From: Silene conica
Lineage: Eukaryota > Streptophyta > Magnoliopsida > Caryophyllales > Caryophyllaceae
DNA: 64,000 nucleotides
Assembly: GCA_029255685.2 (NCBI GenBank)
Contig: CM055315.2
Span: forward strand, 34,193,729 to 34,257,728
Reading direction: 5' to 3'
The first letter of the stretch is position 1; the number at the start of each line of letters is the position of its first letter. Below the pieces are notes generated by a model, which was not told where the DNA came from, ran no database searches, and worked only from the letters and a program-made list of their open reading frames with translations. A program made the translations under genes and the position numbers. Of this stretch, positions 43,215 to 56,800 are shown one piece after another.

Positions 43215-43936
43215 GTATTGTGGCATGGAATTGTAGGGGGCTCAATAATGCTCTCGCCCCTACAATTCCGAAAGTGAGAGCCTTAGCTATGGATTGCTCT
43301 ATTAGTATTGTTTTTTTATCTGAAACAAAGTGTAGTGTGGATCAAGTTAGTAAGCTGTTTAAGTTTTCGGGTTTAGTTAATTATGTTGGTTTTGATGCCA
43401 TGGGAAGTTCGGGGGGTTTATGGTGTGGTTGGAAAGCGCACGTGAAGCTTGATGTTGTGTTTGCTTGTAAGAATTTTATCATTTTGCTTAATGAAATGAA
43501 GAAAGAACTTTCATGGTACCTTGTTTTGTTTTATGGAGATCCGGAATTATCTAACCGAATGGAAGTGTTTGAATACCTAGAATCGCATCTTATATCTCTT
43601 GCATATCCGTATATTATTTTGGGGGATTTTAATCAAGTTGAATACACTTGTGATAAGCTTGGTAAGAATATGGGTTCTATTCAAGGAGCTCTCGAATTCC
43701 ATCAATGGCGTGTTGGTAATGAACTTGTGGACATACCATATAAGGGACCACGCTTTACTTGGTGCAATAATCGGAAAGGGTACAAACGAACTTATGAACG
43801 ACTTGATAGAGCCTATGGTTCAAAGGATTGGTTTTGTTTCTTTCCTGATACGGGGGTCAAACATTTCCCTATCCAAATTTCTGACCATGCTCCAATCCTT
43901 TTAGACCTTGCTCTTATTTCGAACAAAGTTAAGTAA
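43211..43936 (+). pseudogene. LINE ORF2: APE-type endonuclease
   Basis: The start MSIVAWNCRGLNN overlaps the ORF1 stop by ATGA. Endonuclease motifs are WNCRGLNN, FLSETKC, ILGDFNQVEY, RFTWCNNR and SDHAPILLDL. A single TAA at 43934-43936 interrupts the frame, which otherwise continues directly into the reverse transcriptase. It nicks target DNA to start target-primed reverse transcription. Confidence 0.9.
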
Positions 43937-45622
43937 CCTTATAAAGTCGACAATTGGTGTTTGGAGGATAAGGAATGTATTTCTGTTATTGCTAATTGTT
44001 GGTTAAACCGTTATGTGGGTTCAAATTCGTTCCGACTTTTACGTAAGCTTTCTCTTACTAGAAGTAAGATTAAAGAGTGGGCTCTTATGAAGAAGAAGGA
44101 GTGGAAGATTAAGTGGGATTCTTTTGATGATAGGTTATGTGATTCTCTGGAATTTTGTTTTCTCTCTGGTGATCATGAGAGGTTTGATAAAGTTAATGGG
44201 GATGTTATTTCTTTTGCTAATAATATTGCTTTATATTGGAAGCAGCGCGCCAAGCTTAACTGGGCTGTTGATGGGGATACATGTACTAAATATTTCTTCA
44301 ATTGGGTTAAAGGAAGGGCCGGAGTTAATTTCATTAGTGGTATTAAAGATCAGGAGGGGATGTGGGTTTATGAGCCGGGGGAAGTCTCGAAGATTTTCCA
44401 TGACTATTTCTTTAATATGTACAATCCGACTTTGCCAACCCTGACTGGGATTGTTTCAGGCTCTAATGATTTATCTCATTCTGGTGCTCTGTTTAGTAAT
44501 CCCCATCCTATGGTTGATAAGGATGATTTTGATTTTCTTACAAAGAATTTTACTGCTCAGGATGTTAGGCGTGCTGTGTTCCAACTTGGAGCTCTTAAAT
44601 CCCCGGGTCCGGATGGGTTTCCTGCTGCTTTTTTTCAGAAATGTTGGCACCTTGTTAAGAATGATGTTACTTCTGCGGTTTTAGAAGTCTTAAATTCGGG
44701 TTTGGTGCCTGCGGAACTTAATAGAACCTTTATTACTCTTATTCCGAAAAATTCGCATCCGGAAAAGGTTGAGGAGTTCAGGCCTATTAGTCTTTGCAAT
44801 GTGGTTATGAAGATTGTTACTAAATGTGTGACTAATAAACTTTCTAGGGTTATGAAATATCTGGTTGGGGACTTCCAGAATGCTTTTGTTTCCGGTAGAA
44901 ATATCTCGGATAATATTCTTATTGCTCATGAGGCCTTACATGGTATCAATCGACATAAGGCTGGTAAATTTGGGAGGTTTGCTTTTAAGGCTGATATGAG
45001 TAAAGCTTATGACCGGGTTAGATGGGAGTTTCTCAAGTCTACTCTTCTGTACTTTGGTTTTCCGGAGAGACTTGTTGCTCTTATAATGAACTGTGTGACT
45101 ACGGTTTCTTATGAGGTCTTGTTTAATGGGGCCCCACTCAAGCAATTTAGACCGTCTTGTGGAATCCGGCAAGGGGATCCACTCTCTCCGTATCTCTTCA
45201 TCTTATGTATGGAAGTTCTTTCTCATAATATTTTGGGTGCGGTTAGTGATGGTTCTCTGACGGGTATTCGGGTTTCCAAGGATTGCCCCCCTATTTCGCA
45301 TTTGTTCTTTGCGGATGATTCTGTCTTCTTCTTGCATGATAAGAAAAATGCTTACTCTGTTCTTCGTGGGATTTTAGATTCTTATTGTCATGCTTCTGGT
45401 CAGTTTATTAATAATAAAAAATCTGGTATTTTGTTTAGCCCAAGTACGACTATGGCTTCAGCTAGGATGGGGTTACGTGTTTTACACATTGAAGATAATA
45501 AAGGTATTGGTAAGTACCTTGGTATTGGTACTGAGTTTGGGAAAAAAAGCGAAAAAAGCGACTTGCAAAAAAGCGACTTGCATCTTGGAATGGAATTTTT
45601 CTATCCCCAGCCGGTCGGTTGA
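43937..45622 (+). pseudogene. LINE ORF2: reverse transcriptase
   Basis: Motifs in order are LKSPGPDGFPAAFFQKCW, FITLIPKNSHPEKVEEFRPI, GDFQNAFVSGRNISDNILIA, FKADMSKAYDRVRWEFL, CGIRQGDPLSPYLFI and the active-site HLFFADDSVFFL. Near 45541-45590 a duplicated AAAAAAGCGACTTGC unit causes a frameshift into the next frame. Confidence 0.92.
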
Positions 45623-47358
45623 CTTTGATTTCTTCTGTTTTGTCTACCCTTTCTAATTACTTCCTATCGGTATTTAAAATACCGGTAAGTGTGGCAAAAA
45701 AGCTAAATGCAATTTTGGCACATTTCTGGTGGGCTGGTTTGAAATCTAGGTCTAATATTCACTGGGCTAGTAAAAATTTTATTTGTCTTCCCAAATCAGA
45801 AGGTGGTCTTGGTATAAGGAATATTGAATGTATGAATAAAGCCCTGCTGGGTAAGGTTGCATGGCGTGTTATGGAGGATAAATCCTCTTTGCTCAGTCGG
45901 GTTTTCTTTAATAGGGTTTTCTCTTGTACGATTCCGGGCTTACCTGATAAGATTAAGAATGATCCTGCTATCTCTTGGGGATGTCGTAATATTCGTGTTG
46001 GTGCTGAAGTGGTTCTTGAAGGGGTGGGTTGGAATTGTTGCCCGAATTCGTTGCTTAATTTGTGGTCTACCTCTTGGATTAATGGTGAGAAACCACCTTT
46101 TCTTACTAGATTCGGGTTCCCACCACCTGAAAGCTTTCGGTCATGGTCTATTGCTAATCTTATTAATCCCAACTTTTCATGGAATGAGGAGCTTATTTAT
46201 GATATCTTTAGTGAGGATTGGGCGAGCAAAATTTGCGCTATTCCTCTTTGTTTCTCCGCTCAACAGGATATTGTTTACTGGAAGTTCTGTCGGGATGGTA
46301 TTTATTCGGTTAAATCTGGGTATAGTGCTTGTTTGAAAAAATACTTGGTGGGCAAATGTTCTATCACTGATTACCGAAGAACTAATGATAAAGTGAGGTT
46401 GTTTTGTAGAAAATTTTTGTGGAAGCTCCCAGGGCCTAATAAATGGAAAGTTTTGATTTGGCGTATTATCACGGGTTCTCTTTCTGTTGGTGCTGAATTT
46501 GTTAGACGAAATTTGGCGGTCGTTTCTCCCTGCCATCTTTGTCAGGATGGTTCAACTTTGGAAACTGCTGAACATCTGTTCCGTGATTGCCTTTTTGTTC
46601 AACGGCTTTGGTCTTCTTCCGATCTTGGTATCAAATGTGTTATGACTTCGTGTATTAGTCTCAGAGATTGGGTTATTAATTGGATTTCCTTCTTAAGGTC
46701 AAGGGAGGATGCTGATCAGAATCTTATCCGTTTCCTCTCCTGTCTTTGGAGTATTTGGGTTATGCGTAATGGTGTTATCTTTAATGGCTCTTCTCCTTCT
46801 CCGGTCTGGTTCTTTCAGATCCAACGTTCCATTGCCAGTACTGCTTTCGATGCTTTGGATCTTGTTGCTCCTAAGTCTTCTCCTTTTGGGGACTCTGTGA
46901 GCTCTTGTGTGGATCCATTGATTGATCGCCTTAAGGATTTTCACCCTATCCCTCTTATTTCGGGTCAGGGACATTGTTGGCCCTTCCGAGTTAAGGTTGA
47001 TGCGGGTTGGAATGATAGCCTTCAGGCCTCTGCTGGATGGATTGTGTATGCTCCTGATGGTTCTTGTTTTGGAAAATTCACGAACAAGTTTATGGCTGAG
47101 TCTCCTATTCAAGCAGAGACTCTGGGTTTTCTCTCTGTCATCAGATGGGCTGTTTCTTCTGATATTCGTCATTTAGATCTCTCCTCAGACTGCCTTTCTC
47201 TTCTTTTGCAGATTTTGGGGGTGGTGCGGCCTTTTCAAGATATTAAAGGGTGCTTAGCTGATATTAGAGCGTTTTTTCCTTTCCTTCATTGCTTATGTAT
47301 TAGTTTTATTCCAAGGAGACTTAACAAGGTTGCTCACGACCTTGCTAAGACTGCTTAG
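45619..47358 (+). pseudogene. LINE ORF2: RT connection, zf-RVT and RNase H domains
   Basis: It begins LISSVLSTLSNYFLSVF, then FWWAGLKSRSNIHWASK and GGLGIRNIECMNKALLGK. zf-RVT follows (WKLPGPNKWKVLIWRII, CHLCQDG, AEHLFRDC). A C-terminal RVT_3 RNase H starts KVDAGWND and ends in FIPRRLNKVAHDLAKTA before TAG at 47356-47358. RNase H at the C-terminus is usual in plant L1. The frame is clean over 579 codons. Confidence 0.92.
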
Positions 47359-47404
47359 TGTTTCTGCTTTCATTTTACACCTGTCAAAAAAAAAAAAAAA
47401 AAAA

Positions 47405-47822
47405 ATATTTGCATCTAGAAGGAAACTGAGAGTTCAGCTGTGAAACTCAACTAAGAAAGAATAAATGAGAAATGCTTCAAACTTGGTTGTATCACTTGTA
47501 TGTATCAATTAGTAAAAACAAAGACATTATACAAATCATTTGAGCTTCACTTTAAACTTGAAAATCCCAAAAATAATTAATAAAAACCTGCAAACCCAAT
47601 ATATCAATTATAAATAACAATCCGGAGACACCCTACAAAAATTCAAGATTCATTTATGTGTTCCTAATAACAATAATCATAATAAAATAAAATAAACGCC
47701 GACATGATACCCAGGAGACCGTCTGTAAGAAGTTTGTAAGCCTTGAATTGCAGGGTCACAACTAAAGTCACTCTAAGCAGTTCTATTGCAGCAAAGTGAA
47801 TCGAGTCCTCAGTCTCCTAACA
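47405..47822 (-). other. TPC1 3' flank / presumed 3' untranslated region
   Basis: About 420 bp lies between the LINE and the TPC1 stop codons, AT-rich and without coding motifs. No exact AATAAA is seen on the minus strand, so the polyadenylation site is not placed. Confidence 0.5.
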
Positions 47823-50800
47823 TCACACGGATGGGGTTTCCTGAAAATCCAATATAAAAAAATAAATAAAATATCCAAAATAAAGAAAACAAAGGTACAT
47901 ACAAATAATCAATCAGCAACACTTATGTATGAGTTAAGGGTGGAACAGTGGAGAACCGAAATCACCCACCTGTGCTCTGCAGGCTGCCTCTGATTTTTCT
48001 AGCTCAGCGCTCAAGATGCGATGGAGGAGTTGATCAACTCTCTGGCTGCTTGTTTTTGGACTGACAAAAAATATACATTTATAAGTGGTCCTAATAATTT
48101 TATTTTCTATCGTAATGATCATTATATCGTAGTTATCAACACACTGGTATTATAACTTACCCAGTATAGCGACGTGTTCTTGTTGCTTGCGCCTGAACAA
48201 AGTACAAAGTACCAAATTAGTCGAAGTTAAAGATAAAACAGATGCGCACAGTTTTCCGTAGATAAACTTGGGCAGACCACATGGTGTATTTATAAGGTGG
48301 ACTCTAACAACAAAACCTTTTGAGAATTACAAAAACTAAACTACAATATTCCTACAAGAGAAAAAGACCCACGAGATGTTGGTTCATCTACTTTCATATA
48401 TAGACCGCATCATATCACTGAAAATAGTTGGGCAACTTGAACCTCAGCAATCAAATGCTCCAATATTTGATTTATTTGACAAAAAACATATTTGTTCCAT
48501 TGTTTGATGCTTTGCTTTAGAAGGGGCAACTTCTTTGCTAGAACGAAACCGTGGGAGTTGCTTACCTATAACCCCACCACCAAGTATTCACCATGCATTA
48601 ATTTGAAAGGTCTCTTAGCTTCAAAAGGATTTCTAAAACTCAAAAGAATTATGTTGTGTGCATCTGTATTGTTAGCCAAACTAAGAACCAATATACAAAT
48701 AAATACCATAGGGGTAACGCCTAAATACAAAATGAGAGCAAAGTGGATAACTTGACTCCAATTATACAACTTCTAAATGCGTGTGTTCTTAATCGTCTAC
48801 CGATGATAATAATTTCAGACAGACATTATTCACTTCGAGGGTGTATAATTTTCAAATATTGATATATACTGCTTCGTCATAAAACACAAGAGCAAATCCT
48901 TACAATTATTCATTTATATAATTACCACAAAGAAGCAGGACCACTCAAAATTCAGATGTTTCATGAATCAAGTTGTCGATAAACAGTTCTAACCTCGCAT
49001 TCCGATTCCTCAATCTCCATTTCTGAGAAGAAAGCTTCTAACACAAAAGCAATAATCTGCAACCATTAAGTTGGACATTCTCAAATTAGTTCAGTTGAAA
49101 GAATGAATAACTATCAACGCCATTGAGTAGAAAAATGTATTATGTATTTCATCATTTCATGTGTATGTTCAACCAACAAGTTGATTTTAAATTGTGTAGC
49201 TCAATCGAGTAAGAAAAATGCACCTAATTACAAGTGAGAAAATAAGTAATGATTTTAAATAAGAAATCATTTGGTCAAATAAGCACATGATTCTCCTGAA
49301 ATGAGCAGACCAGGACTGAAATAATCAGCCAAAGGCCAAATGAGCAATCTTAGCACTCGTTCAAGTTACAAATAATTTTGTACATGAACTATTGTGCATG
49401 CACAAGTATAGAATACATATTCTTCCTCCACCAAAAGATATGTCACATAATAAATAAATTTAAAATGCTCATGATGCTAAGGGGTTTCGACAAAAGTATT
49501 TCCCGTAACAGTTTAATCATACCAGAACAAATATTTCGTTCATTTAATGTCAACTGCATAATACATTAATACCTATTAGGGATTATTAGGGGGCTTTTTT
49601 CATCCTTTTAATTGATTAACTAATTGACACAAACCCAAGTTATCTCGTAAAATGGGGAGATGATGCACCAGAAAAGGGAATGGCCGGGATAGCTCAGCTG
49701 GTAGAGCAGAGGACTGCAAATCCTCATGTCACCAGTTCAAGTCTGGTTCCTGGCACATTTGTGTTTTTCTATACCTAGAAATGACGACTATGAGTCAATA
49801 TACAAGTCGAGATCATGACACATAAGTAAGTTATTTAGCTAATTATCGTGTGAAATAACCCATCAAGCCCTTCAAGCCCTTCAAGAAATGTCAAACGAGA
49901 AAGAAACAAGCGTTACCAAATTCAAGATGAGCATCACAGTGATGAGGTAAAAGCTAATAAAGTACACGAGAGACCAGGATGTTCCTGTCAAATCCTTGTA
50001 ACCCTGAAACAACAGCAACTCCCTTTAAAGTTTAAACAATAGCATTACATAGCTTCATGTATGGTATAACTAGTAAAGTAAACATCAAAGCAGTTCGACG
50101 GAATCAGTTATCCTAAATGTCATATGATAGCGTGGAATCAACAACTACAGGCTTACGTCGTCACTTCAAGACCACTTTTGGATAGTAATCTAGACTCTTT
50201 GTTTCCTTGGAAGAGTGGTGTTCAGGGTGTTTGATCAGGCATGCTTAGTAGTTACTGCCTCCATACCAAAGTTATTGAGCTAATTGACCTTGGTGGTCAA
50301 TCAATGCAGATAATTGATCATTAATGTCTCTAAGTTTCTTGGCTTTCTTGAGATGAGGGTAATGATTATGGGGAGTAATAAGGCTCAAAACAAGAAAAAA
50401 AATAGAGGAAATTGGCGGTAGACGAGGAATAAAATGAGAAAGGGAGAGTAAGACTTACTCCGTAACTAGGGGTAATAGTTACCTGACTCGCCACAGGGTA
50501 GTACATTACTCCCAATTGTTTCCCAACCACAATCCACTATTTCCTCTTTTTTCTTTGTTTTGAGATCTATTACCCTGGTAACAAGTACCTTCATCCCAAG
50601 TGTCATGGACCTCATGGTCCGATACTTTTGAGCCGGAACGTGGGGCACACCCTTGTCTAATATCACGATAAGAATGCAAGTGAGAGCGTCAAGCATAAGT
50701 GAGGGATCGCCCACTAATGCATTCGTAATCGGTCTCGGTTTGCGTGTGTCGGGATCCTAGTCTCGATCATCAACGGTCGCCACACACATGCTCGTTAGTA

Positions 50801-53800
50801 AGAATGAAGGCAACCGTTCATAAGAATGCAAACAACGAGTAAATAAGAAAGCTTTTGGTCGGAAGCAGATTGACTAGTACCTCACTACCTCCCATAGAGA
50901 CGAATTTGATATTACATGTCTGGTAGCATGAAATATTGATTGTGCAGAATTGCGATACGTTATCTAAACGCTTAAATACGTATCTTAAACTAAGTAACTA
51001 GCTCAATGATTCGACATGCAGGAAGTAATCTTGGAGTACTACTTGAATATAAAAACAGAAACAAAAACACATGTAATAAAAATGTAAGGGCTCGACGGAA
51101 CGGACCGCGCGCGCAATGTCATGGCTTATGAGGCTAGAATTGCGGCCAAATGTGCGGCTTCTTACACCAAGCAAGTCAAAGCAAGTCCCATGTACAGATC
51201 CAGTGTAAAATTTCTCAAATGGGGAAAGCCCATTCTAGGCTACACATTATCTTAGGTAAGATTATTGGTAGACTTGAGACAAGACTTACCAAAATTTTAA
51301 GACAAGACTACCAATAATTTACCCTATTTTTGACAAAGTCTTAAGTTGAGTCTTGGAAATATCCAAGACTCAACTTAAGACTTAGAATTTGGGTGAGTCT
51401 TGACCCCAATTTGAAGAGAAATTAACCCATGGGTGGATCTCATGTGTCATTCCTTTTAGAAGAAAAAAAGAAGCGGAGTGGAAAAGTAGAGTTTGAGGTG
51501 AGTCTGAAGCGAGAATGAAGCGAGTTTGGGGAATAAAGAAATAATAAAAGTTAGGGTCTTAAGACCTGGACGGATAATCTTACATTATTGATAGAAGAGA
51601 TGATGGATATAAAGAATTAAAGATCAACTTAAACTTCCTTTCACAAGCGATGTGGGATAAAAAAAAAGGAAAAGAAGCTATGCTACTACCACTAACTCTT
51701 GCATTACCAAAAAACATTACCTGCATCCAAGCTTGCCAGTTCCCCGTGACCAATAAATTGAATGTAGTGACCATGGCATTCGGATAATCATTAAAGTTGA
51801 AGAGGAAATAACTATATTAGTCAAGAAAAAGCCAAAAAAAGAAGAAACGTGCAAAAGATTGCAAAGAGAACTTTGAAGAGGGGAATGATGAAATGACAGA
51901 AACTACCTAACATTGCGGAAATCCAAAATATTAACACCGTCATACACCATTCAAAAATAACAATGTAAAGGAATAAAGGATACTCATTTTCTGCAAGATC
52001 ATTTCCTTCCAACAATGGATTTCCAGCATTAACAATGCCGCCAAAAAGCTGTAATAAAAAAACCAACGAACCAAGTTGAGAACATAGCAAGCCTTACTTT
52101 TCACATCTTGCAACAGTTTGAAGTTTCAACTAAACCAAGTTGTAATGTAAACCCAATAGAAAACAGGGAACAGTGATATATCCCAACTACTGAGGGTAGG
52201 GACAAAAATCTTGTGCATAACGGACCTAGAGCATTTACATCAAGTACGCAGCCACATTTAACAAGATAAAATATCCCAACTAAATCATACATGAACTGGT
52301 ATTCAAGTTTATGCTTTTCCAGTGACTAAATGAGGCGGTCATAGTTACTTTCAAAGTAACATTTAAAGGTAACTTTATGCATGTCAGCGAAGCATAGCAA
52401 CATGACCTGGGCCATGACACTTCATAACGACTGGGACATATTGGTTATGATTTTGAAGGTTAATACAAGCGTCATTTTGGGGTGGTAGATGCCATATGAA
52501 GGCGCAACAATCAAGACAACGTCATAATCAAGACTTGACCAAAAAATTAATAAATGCATAACAAACCAATAAAGACTAGTAGAAGAATACGAAATTTTTT
52601 TTGATGTTTTCTAATTAATTCAGACCACCTCCACAACTCCACTAGCCCCTCTTCCCAAAGGCCAGAAAAGGGAAACGACAGTACAAAAAAAAATATGATG
52701 GGTAACCATAAGTTACTATATGATGTATTGCCCTGGTGTTATGAAAAGACAGAAGTAACATAACATTAAAAGAGAATGGCACTTATCACGATAAGCTCTA
52801 TGTCTATTGAGGTACCCAAAAATCTGTCAAGTCTACAAGGGGAGCTAGGATATGGACTATGGAGGCAACTTCAATCCTTAAAGCTTGACATTTCCACAGA
52901 GAACTTCATATCCCACTACCACAGTAATCAAGTGAAAAGAATTCAACCTCCCGCAAAAAAAATAGGAAAAGAGTACGGAATTTGAGAAAACATTGCAGAC
53001 CTGTACACCAAGGGAGCTATAAATACACATGACACAGAAAATAGTCCCCAGATACGGCATTAAGCTTGGAAGAAGGGTTAGGAACGTTGCAACAAAAGCT
53101 CGATAACGCTTAACTCGCATCAACAATCTTATTAACCGAAGAACTCGAGCCAGGATTAGATAACGGATCCTGTTTACAAATATAGTAGAGATTATTAGCA
53201 ATAATTTGACTTCATTAGGCAATTTCAGATCGTTACCTATTCTCTAATATGTAAGAAAGGATCATTTCTTCTTCAGCTGGAAGTAATTAAGATAAGTTCG
53301 TATGATTGGTTTGACATGAAAGGGAATCAAGGATCTCTAAAAGAAACCATTTGACTAAGATAAGCAATGTTAGATTGTTAAATCTGTTGAATCTATGTGA
53401 GCACTCTTAGGATGTTATTCTTATTTATCTTCCTCTAGGTTTTATACACCAATGTTTATCAACTAAAGACTACAAATGGTCATATTTTTTTAACATGGGG
53501 AAAAAATTCTTGGATAGAAAATCCATAATGTTTCGGGACTGACTTGTTCCAAGTCCATCATGTAGCAAGGAAAAATAAGATCATGTTAGATAAACTAAGC
53601 AAACCCAGAAACTAGTATCCTTACCATTCACCATTTGAAAGAAAGGTCTGGCCGTCAGGTGTAACAAATGTTGCTGTTTCTCCAATAACTGGAACAAAGT
53701 AAGAAAATAAAGGTAAACCTAAGCGATCACATGGACATAACAATTAACAAACTAAATAAAAAGAATAATAAGTCAAGTCATCAAACGACCAAATTATACC

Positions 53801-56800
53801 TATAACACAAGTAATAACAAAATCAAAACGATTTTGACCATCTCTCCAGTAATTGAGAAATCCAGATGCATAAATCTTCAAACCCATTTCCAGCACATAT
53901 ACCCAACCTGTCATAAAGGAAACACTGTTAAAGCCACATAACTCACTCGTCCTTACAGCAGGTTAAAGTATATATATATATATCATATATGATCAAAGGA
54001 TCTGCAATGATTAAAAGAAATAAAGACTTCAAAGTACAGCAGGCTAAAGTAATTTTGAGGGAGTAAAGTTCTTCTCGAGAAGGTCAAATGACCAATTCAG
54101 AATTTGAGATACATAACTCCAGTAAATTCAACAGAAATGCTTTTTGCAATAGAAGAGTACTCAAAGTTATATTCTTGTAATTTAATCTTTTTCACATGGG
54201 GTGGTATGGATGTTAATTTAATCTTTTTCACATGGGGTGGTATGAGTCTGAGTTAACGCGGATGTTATATAGTTTTCCGTTATATTACACTAAATTTTGG
54301 ACACGAAATGGGAATTCGGAGTGTTAGGTGCAAATGCCCAAGTGTTGGATATGTGAAACATTGCCAAAGTAAAGTCTTAAAGTAGCATACGTTTTGCAAC
54401 ATAAATGGCTATAAAAGAAACTAGTAGCAAAACGTTTATCCTAAACAAAAATAACTTAGGGAAAACTATGTTAGATTATCGTTCGACCATGCTCACTTTT
54501 AACATTAGGTTTTACCTTTTACGATACAACGGCGACTTTCAAAGGAATACTTAATTTGAAATTTTAAGAGCTTATCCTGCTATTTTAAAGCTAGCACAAT
54601 AACTTTAAAAACTAGGATTGGTGAACCATAAATTATGATATGATTATCTTGCTATGGCGTTATTGAAAGATAGAAGTAACATAAAATTAAAAGAGAATGA
54701 CATGTATCACAATAAGAGAAGGTTAAAGTCTCACCAAGAACAAACTCTATGATTTGCCACAGCTTCTGTGCTGAACTGTCTTCGATGTCAAGCTGCAATT
54801 TTCCACAATTGCCTTATAGTCAATGACACTCAATTTAAAGTGAACAAATAGAAACATCATAAGAACAATAGCACCGGTGTAAGATAAAGGTCAATTCATA
54901 CCGCTGTCTCGATGATTACAGCTATTAGATTAATCACTAAGATTACTGCAACAATGTTTCCAAATTTTGGACTCCGAACAAAACGCTTCAAGCTTTCCGA
55001 GAAAGGAGAATAATATATCCCAGGAAATGATTCAAAGCAAGATGGCTGAAAAGGAAAGAATAAGGGTGTAGTAGTAAATTAGCAGTAAGCTACGAATATA
55101 AAGAAAGGATCGTAATTAGAGATGCCCTTCAACTTACACAATCTTCCTTCGAAAATTTAAGAGCAATAGCATGACAAAGATCAGCAAATTCTTCTGAATT
55201 AATCTGCCATTTGAATGATGACAAAAGAACCATGTGATTAGATAGAAATTTTCGCGTCAAACATCACCCTCGTAATTTTTCTAACCATGAGAAAAGTTCT
55301 CTTCTTATTACCTGAAGATCACCACTATCATCCAACTCTTCAAATATTAACCCAAAATCCTCACTTGACATCTGTGGTAATGTCCTGCAGATAGCACCAT
55401 AGATCATAATGATTATAGCATGAAAAGCTCAGTGCACCAATGTCCAGATGAAATTCACAAATGCAGATAGTTTAAGGCCCTGTTCTTTTCGACTGAAACG
55501 AGCTGAATTGAATAAATTGGAGTAGAGCTTAATTGAACTAAATTGAGTGGAACTGAGGTGGAGTGAATTTAGTTGAATTAAAAGTTACTTTTTTGAAGAG
55601 ATTAATTGAAAATAATTGATTAAACGTAAATAAAACTTAACGGAATACAACCAAACAAAATTGAAAGGAGCTGAAATTAAGCCAGAAAGAACAGGGCCTA
55701 AGAGGTTGCAAAAGGATTCCAATACAGCAACATTACGCCAACAAAGGCTCTGATATACCACCAAGGTTAAAATGAGCAGATATGTCCTCCAGAAGAAGTA
55801 ACTTTTCACTAAACTGAAGGCAAAACAACATTGAATTCTTTCAAATTACAACACTCCCCCTTCCCCCACCCTTCCGTCAAGACAAAAAAAGCTCTTATCT
55901 TCAACATCAATGATGTACCGAATCTATTCCAATTATATACAGTTACACCAGTCAAACACTTGAGGAGGGGTTATGGAGTAGGAGATTCAGGTACCGTTGG
56001 AATACAGATCGGGGGTATTTCCCATATGGTGAATGCAAGTTAGGGTGAAGATATGGGTCCATAGCCACCTTTTTAGTATTTGCTCAATTTCTTTAGTTTT
56101 TACATTTGAAAAGTACAATTATTCTTGCATTCAATTTTTTTTACTTCAGTTCTTTGTTTAATGTACTAAATATAAATTGCAATCATTATTGATTTCAATT
56201 GTGGCTGTCAAAATAAACCCAAATTCTAAAAACGCGATCGAAAATATGTGAATAGCCATCCGAACGAAGACCCAACAACGAGAAACATGAATTGCACCTC
56301 AAACCCGATTCACTCTTAATTGATCGTGTATTGCACCAAAATTGAACCGAATTCAGTATGCTCAAATAATCCCAAATCTGAATGTATTCAACTTGAGTTG
56401 ATTTAACCTGAATCAAAAGTCCCTTTTTCTCATAAACATCCTCTCATCTACGAAGTGCATAATTGTTGTCCAATTCAACCATTATATATTGAAATATGTT
56501 AAATATATTGAATGTCGACCCAAGTTGCTCACATCTAACTCAATGATGGTCCAACTCGAAATAAACGTGAACTGAAAGAGAGCAAAATATTGAATCGTAA
56601 ATCTCATTGATATAACAACAATCCGATTCAATCCAATCCAAATGAACCGAATGACCCGTTTTATAGGTTTAATTTCAAATTAAAGCACATAGTCCGAGTC
56701 ATCCATTTCTATAACTGTAGGAAGATGAATGTATATATAAATTAAAAAAATATCGTCATAATATGTTTCCAACCAAGTTATATGTTTAGGCGCTAGACAA

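Larger units (their letters stand above)
35949..47404 (+). mobile_element. L1-type LINE, full length, split by a PIF/Harbinger element
   Basis: A 15-bp target duplication ATATTTGCATCTAGA stands at 35934-35948 and 47405-47419, and the element ends in about 20 A residues (from 47386). ORF1 has a DUF4283-like domain and zinc knuckle; ORF2 has endonuclease, reverse transcriptase, zf-RVT and RNase H. Removing 38070-42146 rejoins ORF1 in frame. A few frameshifts and one stop make it inactive. Confidence 0.92.

Noticed and set aside
45759..47172. Long minus-strand frames in the LINE ORF2
   Set aside because: Antisense shadows of the reverse transcriptase/RNase H frame; they lack motifs.
52776..52985. 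Plus-strand frame of 69 codons in a TPC1 intron
   Set aside because: Intron sequence without domain; open by chance.
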